NCBI GenBank assembly: GCA_921293015.1
Contig: OV121081.1
Coordinates: 71,131,022-71,195,021, forward strand
Origin: Phorcus lineatus
Lineage: Eukaryota > Mollusca > Gastropoda > Trochida > Trochidae
DNA length: 64,000 nt
Direction of reading: 5' to 3'
Below, piece by piece: positions 37,250 through 50,600 of the stretch. The translations under genes and the position numbers were made by a program. The notes beneath the pieces are model-generated. The model did not search any database and was not told the origin of the DNA. It worked only from the letters and a program-made list of their open reading frames with translations. Numbering within the stretch: position 1 is the stretch's first letter; every line of letters starts with the position of its first letter.

Positions 37250-40200
37250 CAAAATTATCAAACATGTGTCATTATTTAAATAATTCCAATTGGTCCAAAT
37301 CATAACCCATACAGAAATACAATGTTTATTACTCTATGTCATAGTCGCATGATATTTAACATAATTGCTGTTCATCTTCACATATCAAAACATTTTCACA
37401 AATTTCATTACAACAAGCATTTAATCAGATGCCAAATTGACATAAACCCAAAATATAGGATTTTCATATATTCAAATCTCATTAAAAACAAATCTTTTTA
37501 CAAACACTATCTGATCATTTTAGTACACACAAATTAAAATATTGTGTTACAAATTGACTGCGTCCATTACTTTGTTAAACTTCGATCCACTTAGAGAAGG
37601 TGTCTGTCACTTGGAGGTAATTCTCTACCAATGGACATACTAGATCAATAGCTGAGTCCGGGGACTTAGTACATAAGGCCAAACAACCTTAATTTCCTCG
37701 GCTTGCCTTTACAATCATGAAATTAACACTTTCCCGTTCAAACCAATCACCAGATTCATTTGTGATCTACAAACATAACATTACCCACTTTCCCCTTCAA
37801 ACCAATCACGATTCATTTAAAATCTTCACCCAACAATTTCAGCTTCCTGCTGATCTGATCCTAACGATTACAGATAATTAAGCTTACTAGGTTAGAACAA
37901 TGGATAGATTAACCTACACGACATAGATTGATAGCAATACATATATTGCTTTATAGATTGGACTTGGGTTTGCCTGGGCACCAACTAAATAGACACATCG
38001 TTCATTATGTAGCTTCAGATCAATCCCTTTACAAATGTACTCTTACCCTAATCCAACTGTTTTATACTTCAGGCCTATTTCTACATTGAAAGTTACTAAA
38101 GGAGAGTAACACAGAATATAATTGCACAACTGCAGTAATGGTATCAAAGTTAAAACATTCAAAACCTGGAATTAGTTAAAAGTGTTACATTTTGGATTAC
38201 GCTTCCTGCAAAAATACATTTACAATTTTCCTGACAAATTTGTTACATGTATTCAAACTAACACCCTCAGAGTCATACACCTATCCTCGGTACTTTGTCC
38301 AAACAGCTTTACCTTCAATACCTACAGTTGAATGTATACCACATAGTTTTTCCAACTCATGTAGGAGGCTCCTTTATGTTCTTGTCAAGAAAGGGAATTG
38401 GATGAAACTGAATTTGACATAAAACACTTTCATCCCTAGGTATTCAAAGATTTGAAATTCATGTAAAGTTCCAACCCTGCAACATCTCTGCATGACTAGA
38501 ATCACTTCTCCAATAAAATTGTTTCGATAAATCTGTCTCCATTTATGCTTTTCATCTAATACTGGGATCCCATAAATAAATAATTTCAAACCTTCAATTT
38601 GTAGATCTTAAAAACAGTCCATACATTAAAGCTTTAGCCTTCTCCTCCTAAAGTAATAAATCATAATAACTGTCATCCAGAGATACATCTGTAACCCCTT
38701 AGCTCATATGAAGAACATCCCAGTCAAAGTGGTCCAGTTTTATACACTTTCAGCAATGGATGGCAATGTTCCATTGACTCATGAAGACATTTCTGTGTAT
38801 AGTACACTATAAAATGAGGCTGCAGAAGGGCGTTATGTAGAGTAGTATCATCCTGGCTGTTCGGTGGGTTATAATATTCAATAACTCCCACCTCATGGAC
38901 CTATTGTAGGATCAGTCTGCCAGCTTATAGTGTCCATTTGCTGTCAGAGGATCAACATTCTGTTACTGGTACTATTGATATGATATTGGCTGTTGCCATT
39001 TCATATTCATTTGGCTCTATATCTATAATACATGACCTGCATGCCAAATATTCAATACACACCTAAGCATTATCTCCAGTCTTTAAAATTTGAACTTTGA
39101 AGAATGAACATCAACTTTGATGATTATTAAGTACAAAACTCCAATTTTTAAAATCAAAATTTTGGAAATTTTCTTTTAAGATAATGATCCATTTGTTAAA
39201 ACAGCTCCTTTCAAACATGTAAACTTGGAAGTTTTTATTAATCAAAGGCTTTAGAAATAGCATTTGCTGCTAAAATATGAATGAAAGTCTGGTTTTCAAA
39301 AGTGCAAAACTTGTGTGTTTGCTGATGAGATATATGCCATTATATTGATAAACCAACAATCTCATTGTAACTTCCTTTTAGAGCTTTTTGTCAATATCTG
39401 ATCAGCAGATCAGCAATATCTGATCTGTTCGACTTCTTATCATAATATCACGATATCACAATTTCACTTGATTGTATAAATGCAAAAAATCATTTGTCAC
39501 TTAAATATAAATGAGTGTCTGGATTAGGAAGGAGTGGGTGTTAGTGACGACAGTCTTCTAACAATGGCATCTACTTTGGTTCAACTACCATGAATAAATT
39601 AGGTAACTTCTTAACCAAATTTTTGAATTTTACAAAACACATGCATAGATTTCAGAAGCCATTACCGTATAAACCACACCATTTTTTAATATAGATAAAA
39701 ATAAAATGATCAGGAATTTTCCTTTGAAAAGAGGTTCTAATCAAAGTATGTAAGAATACTGCTAAACTATTGATTTAAAGGAGTCAATATATTTTTCTTA
39801 ATTCAAGAGTTACAAAGTCCCTTATTCTTGTTAATGACTGCAAATATTCCCGGAAATAAATTTTTTGATAAATTGATGATAGACCCTTTAACCAACAGCT
39901 GCAGGTTCCTGAATATTGCAATATCATCCCATTTATTTCTATCCATGTCGATAATGATCGTATCAACTAAGGGTTAATTCTTGAAGATCAGAATCAACCA
40001 ACAGACAGGATTAGTTCAAGACAACTTTAAAATCTTTCACATGCACTTTCAAATGAAATGTGACCATAGTCAAAACATTTGGAGCCAATTCCCCTCACCA
40101 ATCAGGACCAGAATACTCCAAATTGATGTTTGATCATTCATTGAATTCTTCACATAAGCAATAAAACAATCTAGAAGTAAATTACATCCGAAGACACTGT

Positions 40201-41209
40201 CGCCATAATAAAATGCAATGAAGAAGAAAACAAACTGTGAAGGGGACATTATAACTCATGCAAGTAGAAACCCTGTTTGCTTTCATTACCAGAGCTAGAC
40301 CTGGACAATAGGTCAGGAAATGGGATGGATTTGAGGGTTCTTTCATGCCGAATCTACATTGACCAGACTAACTAAATAAACACTGTTCGCATCCCGATGA
40401 ATGGATTCCAAGTCGGGAATGGCTGGTAAATTCGGGCAGCAGTCGCCATGGGGTACTTATTTCCACGAGAGCCTAGCAGTGCAATCACTTCATGATTATT
40501 TGTCTTCTCCCTTTCTGATCTAGTTGTCTCCCTTGTTAATTTCAATATTGAAAAATGATATCCATTCAATATTGTTGTTGTTTGTAATTGCAATTGCAGA
40601 AATTTGTAAGCTAAACTTCAGCATTTGGTCTGTCCTTATTAGGCCTGAGTTATACTTTATCTAAACATTATTAAAGTAAGGAAAAGTTTTCAAGAAGTGA
40701 TTTATTGTGCAAACACAGCTGTTAAACATCTCAAGAAACATCTACATCAGTATCAATTGCATTGTGTTGACTTTTAATTCACACTCTCCATACTCCAATG
40801 GTAATACAGTGTGCTGTTTGCCATTTCTAGAGGCTCTGTCTGAATCAATGACTTACACACTTAAGTATCCCTCTATTACTGAAACTTTATTTATATATGC
40901 AGAGACAGCAAATGTTTAAGGCTTTCTGAATAATACCTTAATCTAAAGCAACTTGTAGTAGTAAAGATAGTGTTAAAATCGCAAAAAAATATAATCCTTT
41001 TTTATTACCTACGAGGGCACATCGGGGTTTATATTTTTGATATGGTGCCCTAGGACAAAATATCACTTTTTCATTGTGACTTCACATAAAAAACAATGCT
41101 TTGACATCACAGTTCGCAAATGACGTTGTGTTCCAAATGCACCTATGCATGTGCTTAGATGTTGATTTCGATTAGTTTCTTTGATTTCTCGACTTCGGTA
41201 ATAAACAGA

Positions 41210-41328
41210 ATATCATATTCGTGTCCATGATATACTATGTTTACGACACTCACGCCTCAATATCAGTATAACTAATATTAAGCACTCATGTTGTAAACAT
41301 AGTATGTCATGGACACTCATATAATATC
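41210..41328. mobile_element. Foldback element (imperfect 45-bp arms)
   Basis: GTGTCCATGATATACTATGT (41221-41240) plus TTACGACACTCA is answered in inverted order by ATGTTGTAAACATAGTATGT and CATGGACAC (41287-41316). The spacer is about 25 bp. It looks like a small palindromic MITE; no clear target duplication was identified. Confidence 0.6.
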
Positions 41329-41536
41329 CTCTATTTCTCAATGCTTTATAGATACTGGGGTGGTCAATATCACACATTAACAACAATGATGTTGAAAAGC
41401 ACCAATCATGGCATCAAAAGCAGTAGAAACATGCCAGAGGAAAGAAAATCCCAACTTTTAGGGGCTATTATTGCTCCCTGTACTTTCATCCATGGTCTTG
41501 CCAAGGACATTATTCTACTTCCAGAATGAATGGGAG

Positions 41537-41800
41537 CTAAGGTTAACCTTAGCAAAGTATGCTTTGCAATAGTACTTGTCTCTAATCTTCAGACACTCCT
41601 CTGACACAGCCCACTTAACAATCCATCACAATCACTTAAGGGCGTCCTTGCCCTAATTAGTGCTAAGCACACCCTTAGCCCACAGTTATGACAGTTAGTC
41701 ATGATCACCTTAGCTAAGGTCCTAATTTCACAAAGCCCCCTTGGTGTTGAGGGCACCCTTCACCCATAGTTATAAAAGTTGGTCACGATCACCTGATTTT
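41537..41800. repeat. Degenerate palindromic repeat pair (CTTAGC/GCTAAG type)
   Basis: Two related segments about 75 bp apart, CCCACAGTTATGACAGTTAG...CATGATCACC and CCCATAGTTATAAAAGTTGG...CACGATCACC, lie among short palindromes (AAGGTTAACCTT, ACCTTAGCTAAGGT). This resembles the CTTAGCGCTAAG-rich miniature elements common in marine invertebrate genomes, but the boundaries are not clear. A weaker relative may lie at 61690-61735. Confidence 0.35.
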
Positions 41801-44029
41801 AAGGGATTCCTACGCAATTTGGAACTAAATGCTCAAATCTCTCAGTAAAACTCTCACGGTTGACAACTACATGCCTTCGCCCTTCTCCATTCTTGAAGTT
41901 CTCTTTCATCTTCTACATTATCTACAGAATCATTCAGCATGTGTAATAACTTTCTGAACATTATGTCCATTTTTCTTTTCAGTTGTATGACCACTGCTGT
42001 GAGTGGGGAGGATTATCCCATTAGCTTCCTACGGAGGGTATTGTACATAGCATGGAATGTGCTTATTATTAATTCACTTAGTGTCAAATTCTCGTCAAGA
42101 AAACATAAGCTTTATTCAAATTTATTGAAATTTAAAAATATATAGTTCTTAGAAACTTTTAACAAGTTCCCTGTTTGTTTATCAGTAAAGATGCTTCCAA
42201 AGGCCTACAAAATGATCAAAACACTTAAAGTATTTTTTTTAAATAAGGTGTTACCAAAAATGCTTTCAATTTCTTTGGATGATTTTATTGCAATTGTTTT
42301 AAAAAGTCTTTTCAGTCAGAAGGAAAGCAAATTAACATGAAGTTTAGAAGAAGGTGAAGCTATCACAGGCAGGTAATAAAAACTTAACTGTTGAAGCCAC
42401 AAAGCCCAAAAAGTACAAAGGAAAAGATGCAACATTGATAACCCTAAACAGAACCCAAGCAAACACAAGAGGGGAGACCCACAAAGACATTTCACAATGT
42501 CTACATACTTTTAAGTCCTGCTCTAAGTTTTATTGCACATTTGGCACATAATGTTCCCTTGAAGTGCGGAGTTGGCTGACTCTACCTTTGACAGGTGTGC
42601 ATAGGGCAGTTAACTGCACATCAGCCTGTAGTTTGTGAGTAGCCCACTCAGCCGGCAACAGAGCAGACCGTGAAGGTCTTCTCATACTAACAGATTTTTT
42701 CTGCTCTAATAAATGTATGAGTATATGTCTACTTGTGTTAGGGCCCCCTGATGCTTCTCGCCCTTCTTATTATTGAGATCAAGCCTGGGTTATGTTTGTT
42801 CAGTGGATAAGGTGCGGGGGACGGCATTCTCAAGCTAAACTTCCACGCTTAAATTATGTTATTGTTGCAGCCACTGACATCCCCAAATCCATATTATTGT
42901 CCATGGATGTGTTTAAGATTGCCTTTCATGCGAAAATTAAATTTTCCAACTTATAGCTGTCAGATTTTGAAAAGTTGTTAATAATTCATGGCCTAAATGT
43001 GTCAAGTCAGCAAAATAAATGATCTGTATGGGTTAAATGTCTTTGTATATACACGGTCCTTCATATTATCTTCGGAGGGTGATTCTTTATAATACTGACA
43101 CAAAGTTCAAACAAGCAAAATTTTCAACAGAATATTAAGAATCTCACAATGGGCTGTGTTGGATGAATTAATTCTTGAAACAAGTTTTCACCACTCCCTC
43201 TCAAGTAAATTGGATTGCTTTGCTTCAGAAAATGAGATGTCAAATATTCCTCTTCCATTCCTCTAAATATAATCCCAGTGTCTGAATGTAATATTTTTAT
43301 CACACCATGTGATCTGTGTTACAAGATATTCATCGCCCTCCTGATATTTCTCTTCCACACATATCAATTACTGGGATGATACCAATGATATTCCACCCAC
43401 CAACTCACAGGAGGGCAATATGCCAACTTATCATGCTGATGAATAAAACATTAACACTAGAAATACCATGCATTTTATGTTACCATGTCATTCTTACATT
43501 TCTGATTACTATATCAAAGACTGGCTGCAAAATTGTACCTAAACAAACTGCTGATATGTCCATATGTTACAGGATGATCCTTCATCAGTATTCAACCATT
43601 ACTCTTCTAATTGGTATGATGTCTCCATGCCAAATTACCGGGTGGATATGAGTTGCCTACAGTTAACTGTGCTCCTGATGATCAAATGAATATCATTATT
43701 AATTGAATATTACAATCAAATGGCCTGTAAAGTTGCCCACATAACAGAAGTGTTAATATTGTGGAGTAAAGCTCTATAACAAACAGATAAATGAGACAAT
43801 GGAGAATATAAACCCACATTAGTTAGGTGCTCAAGCACATGTATTTTCCTTAACCTCAAAGACAAGAGTAATGCACTAAACCCCCAGAGGAGTTGTCCAA
43901 CACCCAGGCTGTAGTTAATGTTATCTTGAACTCAACATAACCTCTTGAAAATAAAGACTAACTCTGAAGAATCACACTGAAGGCTCCTTTCTTTTTTTGT
44001 CAGAGATTGAATATTATTAGTCTAGCAGA

Positions 44030-44331
44030 GGAGAGATGTTCAAGTTGAGTAATGCCCTCCAGGGAATATGCATCCAAAAACTACCAAGAAGAGTTGGCAG
44101 TAATGCCCAGCAACCCACAGGGTATAAGAGCCTAAACTTATACCTAAACCCACAGAGGTGATGCATTCAAAACCCACAGGTGAGAGGTGGGGTAATGCCC
44201 TGTAACCCGCAGGGGAAAGGTTTTCAAGTAAAATGAAGTTATGCCCTATACCCGCAGAGGAAATGTGTTCAAAACAAACAGATGAGAAGTAATGCCCTGC
44301 AACCCACAGGATCTTAGAGCTTCAAGTGAAA

Positions 44332-44367
<36 letters not shown>

Positions 44368-44655
44368 TATTGCCTTTCCAGGAATTTGTTTTACCCTTAT
44401 TCATGCCCTTAACCCACAGAGGATAAGTGTTCAAAACCTACAGATGAGAAGTGGGGTAATTCCTTGTAACCCACAAGGTCTTAGAGCTCAAGTCAAGTGA
44501 AGTTATGCCCTTAACCCACAGAGGATAAGTGTTCAAAACCCACGGACAAGATGTGGAGTAATGCCCTGTAACCCACAGGGGAGAGGTGTTCAAAACCCAC
44601 AGACAAGATGTAAAGTAATGCCCTTTGGCCACAGGGGAGAGGTGTTCATAGACTA
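44030..44655. repeat. Composite tandem repeat built on AACCCACAG-GTTCAAAAC
   Basis: Alternating half-units of about 55-60 bp: TAATGCCCTGTAACCCACAG then GAGGTGTTCAAAACCCACAG, with variants carrying GGTCTTAGAGCTCAAG. Copies are moderately diverged, and weak starts reach back to about 43870. The array is interrupted at about 44334-44400 by a retroelement-like tail. Long minus frames through it only translate the repeat. Confidence 0.85.
44334..44400 (-). mobile_element. Non-LTR 3' tail with (ATT)n inserted in the composite repeat
   Basis: On the complement: CAAATTCCTGGAAAGGCAAT, AAAGT, then about ten ATT units. Sister repeat units read through without this insert (AAGTGAAGTTATGCCC), which defines the insertion. 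The AATAAA-like signal followed by ATT repeats is a common 3' end of CR1/RTE-like elements. The copy is only about 65 bp long. Confidence 0.6.
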
Positions 44656-45743
44656 ACCTATAGTCCCTGAAAAAAAGATTTCGCTTAAAATGTATTTTCA
44701 ATATTTGGTATGAAATAATATAAAAAAGGAGTCCTGTACAATTCTTAATTTCTACGGCTGAGGCAACTAGACTTGCCAACATTTTCTAGATTTAAGAAGG
44801 CTCCTTTAATATTTTGCCATAGGGTCTGGGTGACAGACTAAGGTGTTGAAGACAACTGGAGCAATGGCCAGTCCCCACAGCATGAGACTCCACCAGGGTG
44901 GCCAGGGGGGTACATGAACAAGGTGCCCTTCTTCAACGCAGATTGGAGGCATCGAATAACATGGGAGCTGGATTATCAATCAGCAGGCCATGCACTTTGA
45001 AGTACTGTGAACAAACAAACAGGAGCGAGCACAGGTAGAAGCTAACTATGATCGGCTCTGCTTATCGCCTGTCAAAGATGAGTTATCAGTTTCCGGTTAC
45101 ATTCTCACTTTCTTCTGCAGCTCTAGCCAGGAACAGATGGTACTGATAGTATACATTTTCGGGGCTAATGATAAGAGTTGTTGATGTCTGAACATGGATA
45201 TATAGAGATAATCTGACATGGTATTGGTTATGGTGCAGCCCTTGCTTGCTCCTGTGACCTGTTATCAATACAGGTATTCAACATTCATGAAATGCCAAGG
45301 ATAACACCTCAATCATTTTTTAAGGACTTTCAAATCCATATTTCAATTATTTTAAGTGCCTTTGCTGCTCATTATGGATAGATCACATTCTCTTCAAGCT
45401 CACACATGTACCAGACAATAAGGAAGGATCCATATTTCAATTATAAGTGCCTTAGGTGCTCATCAGAGATAGATCACAGACAATAAGAAAGACATTAGGA
45501 GGGGTAAAACATAGCAAAATGCATAAACCTACTTCTCCAAACATTGTCTTTTCCCCAAGTTTAAAATTTGAAATATTATAGAGAAGGGGCAGAAGATGAA
45601 GGGGAGGAGGAGATGGGAGGATGGCCAGGATAGTATGAGAGTTATTGGGAGAAAAGATGTGAGGCAAGAATTGCTCATCATGTGGACATCAACACTGTGA
45701 AGCATGTGTAAGCATGTGTTAAAATGTAAATTCTAACATCCAT

Positions 45744-45812
45744 GAGGTTGTGAACCTGGGATCACTGCTGGGACCAAGATACTTATTCAGTTGAGCAATA
45801 GGGACGTCCCAG
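45744..45812 (-). mobile_element. Possible tRNA-like SINE remnant
   Basis: On the complement TATTGCTCAACTGAATAAG resembles an A box and GGTTCACAACC a B box about 30 bp later. No tail or target duplication was found. Low support. Confidence 0.3.
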
Positions 45813-46673
45813 AAGTCAGAGCTATGAGGAACACTTTTGAGCTCACCCTGTCACAATTACAGCTCAGTTCACAAATGGGAGTAAGGTAAAGAGGTGATGA
45901 AAGCCTTATCTTTTCTATCATTCAATTTCAAAATGTCCAGTAACTTTGCTATCATAAAAATGTTTAATACTTCAAGTGTATTGCAACCGTAAAATGCTAC
46001 AAAATGGTTATGAAATCAATCTTGATGAACCCAAACTTCACACCTCTAAACATGGAGTTAATAACAGAGTTAGAATATATGAACCAAAAGGGTAGGACAA
46101 ATCTTGGAAGCCAGGGGATCACAATGGTACAGGGGAGCAATAGGGGAAGAGGAAAGCCTTGCCAAACTTATCACAAAGACACCCACTTCCTCCAACACAC
46201 CCTTCCCCCCTGCCCTCCCTGCTTCTCCCCCTCTCCATTTTAAGGACTGATAGCTGAGGGAGGGAGGCAATAAGTCAGCTTCATCATGAAAATGGTTCAA
46301 GTCTTATCTCTGCCTTGCTCCCCAAATGATTGCTAACCTAACTGTCTAGCTGCATTCAGTAAAGGGTAAAAACTATATGTTTACATTCCCCTGATGAATT
46401 TTCATCAGGATATGAACGTGTGTGCAAAACATTTTTATCAAAATGACAGAGGTGGTTAAGAGAAAAATTACTGGAGATAAGATGAAATGAACTGGAACTT
46501 TTCATCAGAAGACCTTCCTGACTTCTCTTGTAGGATTTATTCACAGAGCAGGGTGTGAATTGGGGAAGGTGGAGTGGAGGGGGAGGGGAAGGGACTTTAA
46601 TAGTTCATACAATTTTCAAGTAACCATTTCCCTGTACAGAACATGATGCAATACCTACAAATCATGTTATTAA

Positions 46674-46934
46674 CCCTCGGCCTGCTGATGAAAATACCTT
46701 CTGGGTGACATTTCTCTAAACATTTAAAAGTAAGAATGTAAACACTCTTATTGTTAGTAAATCAATAATTTTATAAATCTTGTTACGGTAAAATCGTAAC
46801 AATAAGTTGAACTATTTAAGAGAAGGTAAACAGAGAAATAAGAATTATGTAACAGGTGTGGGCACTTGAAAAAAAACTGACCTTAAAACTTAACTTAAAC
46901 GTTGAGCAACAACTAAATTATCAAGGATAAAGGG
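46674..46934. mobile_element. Weak candidate TTAA-flanked MITE (261 bp)
   Basis: TTAACCCTCGG at 46670 and AAAGGGTTAA ending at 46938 form a TTAA-CCCT / AGGG-TTAA pair. Only CCCT is clearly shared between the ends. Inside is a hairpin, TGTTACGGTAAAATCGTAACA-like, near 46780-46800. The pairing may be coincidence. Confidence 0.3.
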
Positions 46935-47795
46935 TTAATAAATGGCAGACCCTGGAGTTTTGAAAGGAAGTTCACCTATTAAACCCTCTGACCATCTCCC
47001 CACCTCCGATAAACCACTGTTAATAATAGAACTGAATTTGGATATTAACAAATTAATGTTAGTGAAAGATTCTCATGTACTACACACTTAAAAGGTTTAT
47101 GAAAATATATGTCAATAAAATATTCTGTAAATGTTTTTGGATAAAAAGAAGAAAGAATTTCTACAATCATCCCCGCTACTTGTTACATCTTTGAGACCTG
47201 GCAGAGCCTCTGGAGAACCCTCACTAGAGGCAAGTTTAGCTCTTGTATTCATGTGCCAAACACAATCAAAACCGTCAAGAAATTGGGAGCCAGAAGCTTG
47301 CTACAAAATCAATACGATGTAAACTTTGCCATCCCTTCCTAATGGCCCATATATAACAGTGGTATACAAGGTCAGTCACTCCACTGGTGGGTTTCCAGAA
47401 TTTGTGAAAATAGGGTCTTTGATTAAATTCCATCATAAAATAGTTTTTAGGTGCTAGGTATCGGCTACAATGCCTGGTTATGAGCTCCCTTGTTGCACAT
47501 TAGCTATGCATAGTGCAGTGAGGATCGCGGAGAGGGCTAAGCATAATACCCCTTGCATATATTGGATTCTGAATATCACTCTGTAGCCGATTGATTCATG
47601 TCTTCTCATGCTTGGCTACCTTGTGTGTACTGTGATATTGATTCATACAATGTAGACATTCCCTACAGTTGTGTTTTTATACTGCAAATTACATGGAATT
47701 TGATCCATACAAAACACACATACATTTTACATATTTACATAATATTAAACATATTATGTACTTACATAATAGAAGTGTTCCATTGTTCATAAAGA

Positions 47796-48142
47796 GAATA
47801 CTAAACGACGTCCCGTTTAATAACATATCTATGAAACGAGTGTGTGGTTTGGTATTAAACAAGCGAAAGCGAGTTAGATACTGATACCATTCGCGAGTTT
47901 CATAAAAATGTAATTAAATGGGACTGAGTTTAGTATTTTATTTATTACTCGCTGAATAATATCAAGGAAAAGGTATGAAAATCGCCAAGATTACCACTGT
48001 AGCCGTGCCGCTAACATTGTGACGTCATGCTTAACAATTTTGACGTCATTTGACGTCAATCAACACGCGATGTTATTGCACAACATTGTAGATATATTAA
48101 ATGGTGGTATCTTCAACGGGCGAGTAATAAATGAACGTATTA
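47796..48142. mobile_element. Nested foldback element with three CRE palindromes
   Basis: Two consecutive inverted-repeat pairs. Arms at 47796-47840 and 47891-47939 share AATACTAAAC...CCCGTTTAATAACAT...ATGAAAC. Arms near 47938-47964 and 48110-48142 share TTTATTACTCG. Between the second pair lie three TGACGTCA palindromes (48020-48027, 48041-48048, 48051-48058), the perfect CREB/ATF site, plus GTAGCCGTGCCGC. Probably a MITE; the boundary duplication is not resolved. Confidence 0.6.
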
Positions 48143-48717
48143 CACTAAGAACATAACCACTAGCATAGCTATTGGTGCACAACCACAATGATAGTACATA
48201 CACATCCACAATGCTAAGCATGGCTTATAAGCCAGTAATTAAAACCATTCCGCTAATACTCCAGTTTATATTGCCAGAATATCACTGGGATTAAAGCAAG
48301 CATATACGATAATTCTCATAAATGTTATCTGTGTTGTTTACATTCTTACTAATAATCTGCTAGAGGTGGCTCTCATGTAATATCTTCTCTCTTTAATGTA
48401 TCAATTAACCCACAGATGTAGGATGATGCCAATGATGTACATTAGACACTATGAAATTGTGAAGGATAAAAGTTAACTTTATGTCGGAGGACTTTTAATC
48501 ACAAACAAAATATTTTAACATTCAATAATAAATAGTTTGATGGACGACTTGTCATTTGGTGAAATTGTGTTTTCAATAATGCAATAGAAAAACAATGGTA
48601 ACAATAACTATCTTTACATTAAAGGAAATTGTTTTTGTGCATTTCCACCAGGCAGCCAAATGGTAAATTTCAGGCAAGGAAGCAACAACTCCCAATTTTA
48701 AACTTCGGTATGATGCA

Positions 48718-48778
48718 ACTCGGAATCAAACCACTGTCTCCTGATTGATGAGATTACACTCTACCTACTTTTAACACT
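48718..48778 (-). mobile_element. tRNA-like SINE head (degenerate)
   Basis: On the complement AGTAGGTAGAGTG resembles a tRNA D-loop/A-box region and TGGTTTGATTCCG (B box, 48720-48732) follows at the right distance. Downstream sequence shows no acceptor stem complement, so this is a SINE remnant or tRNA-like fossil rather than a tRNA gene. Confidence 0.5.
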
Positions 48779-50464
48779 GGTTTTACGGTGAGAGAACAGA
48801 CAAAACCGCCTAAACTTTATCTTACTGGTATTGGCAAGTTTGAAGCAGGCAAGGAACTCTCAAAAGAGTCATTTTTGAAGTTTTGATCCCTCCTTTACTT
48901 CTTAATTTTAATTCTAAAAATATAATCTGATAAAACAATCATCCCGCTCTTTAATATACACTGTTTCAAAGTTTCTGGGAAAAAAAACTTTATATGTCCA
49001 TAATATAGGTTTTGCCTACCTCATGGTTTGTTGAAAAAATAGACTTTCATACATTAATTCATTTCAACAAGAAAATATTTTGATTTACAAGCTGTTAGAT
49101 GTTTCACAAACTCAGTGTTAAAGTTTATTTGTTCAGTTCCCATACTTTATCATAAGCGATAAATTTTTATTTCCGTCCATCAAGTTATGTAGTAAGAGCT
49201 TTGAGAGATTTGATCCTAATCAGATATAAATTAAGTAAAACTTGAGTAGCACATCAGCTGTCATCAGCGTATCATTAGAGCTTATTAAGTAAGCCTGTTA
49301 AAGAGCATCACAAAGTACACTGCCATTACATGACTTAAGCTTTGTGTAATAATTACAATTAAGCAAGGATCAATATCTTAAACAAGAATATTTATAGCAA
49401 GACAATTCAGAAGCAAAATACTTTTTTGTTAATTAAATAATAATATACATGGATTTACTAATTAATTGATAACCTTATTTGAAGGAACTATTATATACAA
49501 GGAAATCGATACTAATTTATTGTCATGGATGAATAATATTGACAGTCACTGTGTATCATAAAAGCCTATTGTTACATACATGAAAAAGCTACTCTCAATG
49601 TAATGGAGTTTGTTATTGGAGCCCAACAACACTGATAAACATTGGGTTAAGCACGGGGACTTTTGTTCTTTCATATTGACAGTTCTCTTCATGGTACAAT
49701 GCTTAATAAAACATGTAAACATCCATTACACATATTAAAGTCATCTTTTCATAGATAATGTTTGGATAAATATGTCAAACCAGTAAGCTTACAATTGCCT
49801 TACAGTAGTACGACAGCCGTGGTAGAGTTTAAGCTACATATTCCTTCATCTGAAAATAGCTGTATAATAGACAGAATGCCACTTAAAACCACAGATACAG
49901 ATAAATAAGATTATCCACGTTCACTTTAAAACAGTTCGATTAAAAGAATAAACCTGTCTTTACAAAATAAAGGAATCTATTTTTGACATGCAACTATTCT
50001 GGAGTTAAGGAACGTGACTTGAAAATTATGTGAATAAATTATTGGAAAACTTTTTTTTTCCTAACAGACCAATTACTTTTAAGTATGCTTCAAGGATATA
50101 CATTCATGGATTAAAGAAAATTTTAAATAAAAATTTATTCAAAGCACAAAGACCTTGACAAGAGAAATGCAGAGACAAAATGAAACATGCAGTTTGTCCT
50201 GCTCTTGTGTGAAACCCATGTTTTACAATCAATACCAGGCTGGCAGTGAGGGGCTAAACAGACAATGGTGCTCCTAACAATAGTTCCGCTCTTCTTGAAA
50301 TTTCAGTGAATCATACCCTAATTGTACATTCAGAACACACGTTGATGAAGCATTTCAGCCTGGTTTTTTTAAGAAGGCAAAGAAGCAAGATTTTCAGAAC
50401 TAAAAGCCCTTGATGAAATAGCTGGGTTTGCTTCCTCACTATTGATGCAAGTTCATACAATTAG

Positions 50465-50600
50465 CTCCTCAGCCGTTATCGAATATCATACAACAGTGGC
50501 GAGGAGGACTGTCCGTCCTTTTGTTATCAATTAGCAGTGATGTTTCAATTAGTACCTATGGAATCGGTCGTATTCGAGACAGATGTTTCACGGCTGTGAC
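50465..50600. promoter_or_regulatory. Candidate intronic enhancer next to exon 1
   Basis: A GC-richer, non-repetitive island about 200-330 bp inside intron 1. It contains CCTTTTGTTAT (SOX-like) followed by two CAATTAG homeodomain-type cores within 30 bp, and nearby GGCGAGGAGG. Such dense, complex sequence in an AT-rich intron is typical of conserved noncoding elements. Conservation itself cannot be seen here. Confidence 0.3.

Noticed and set aside
42775..42860. TTCAGTGGATAAGG as a tRNA A box
   Set aside because: No B box follows at a suitable distance.
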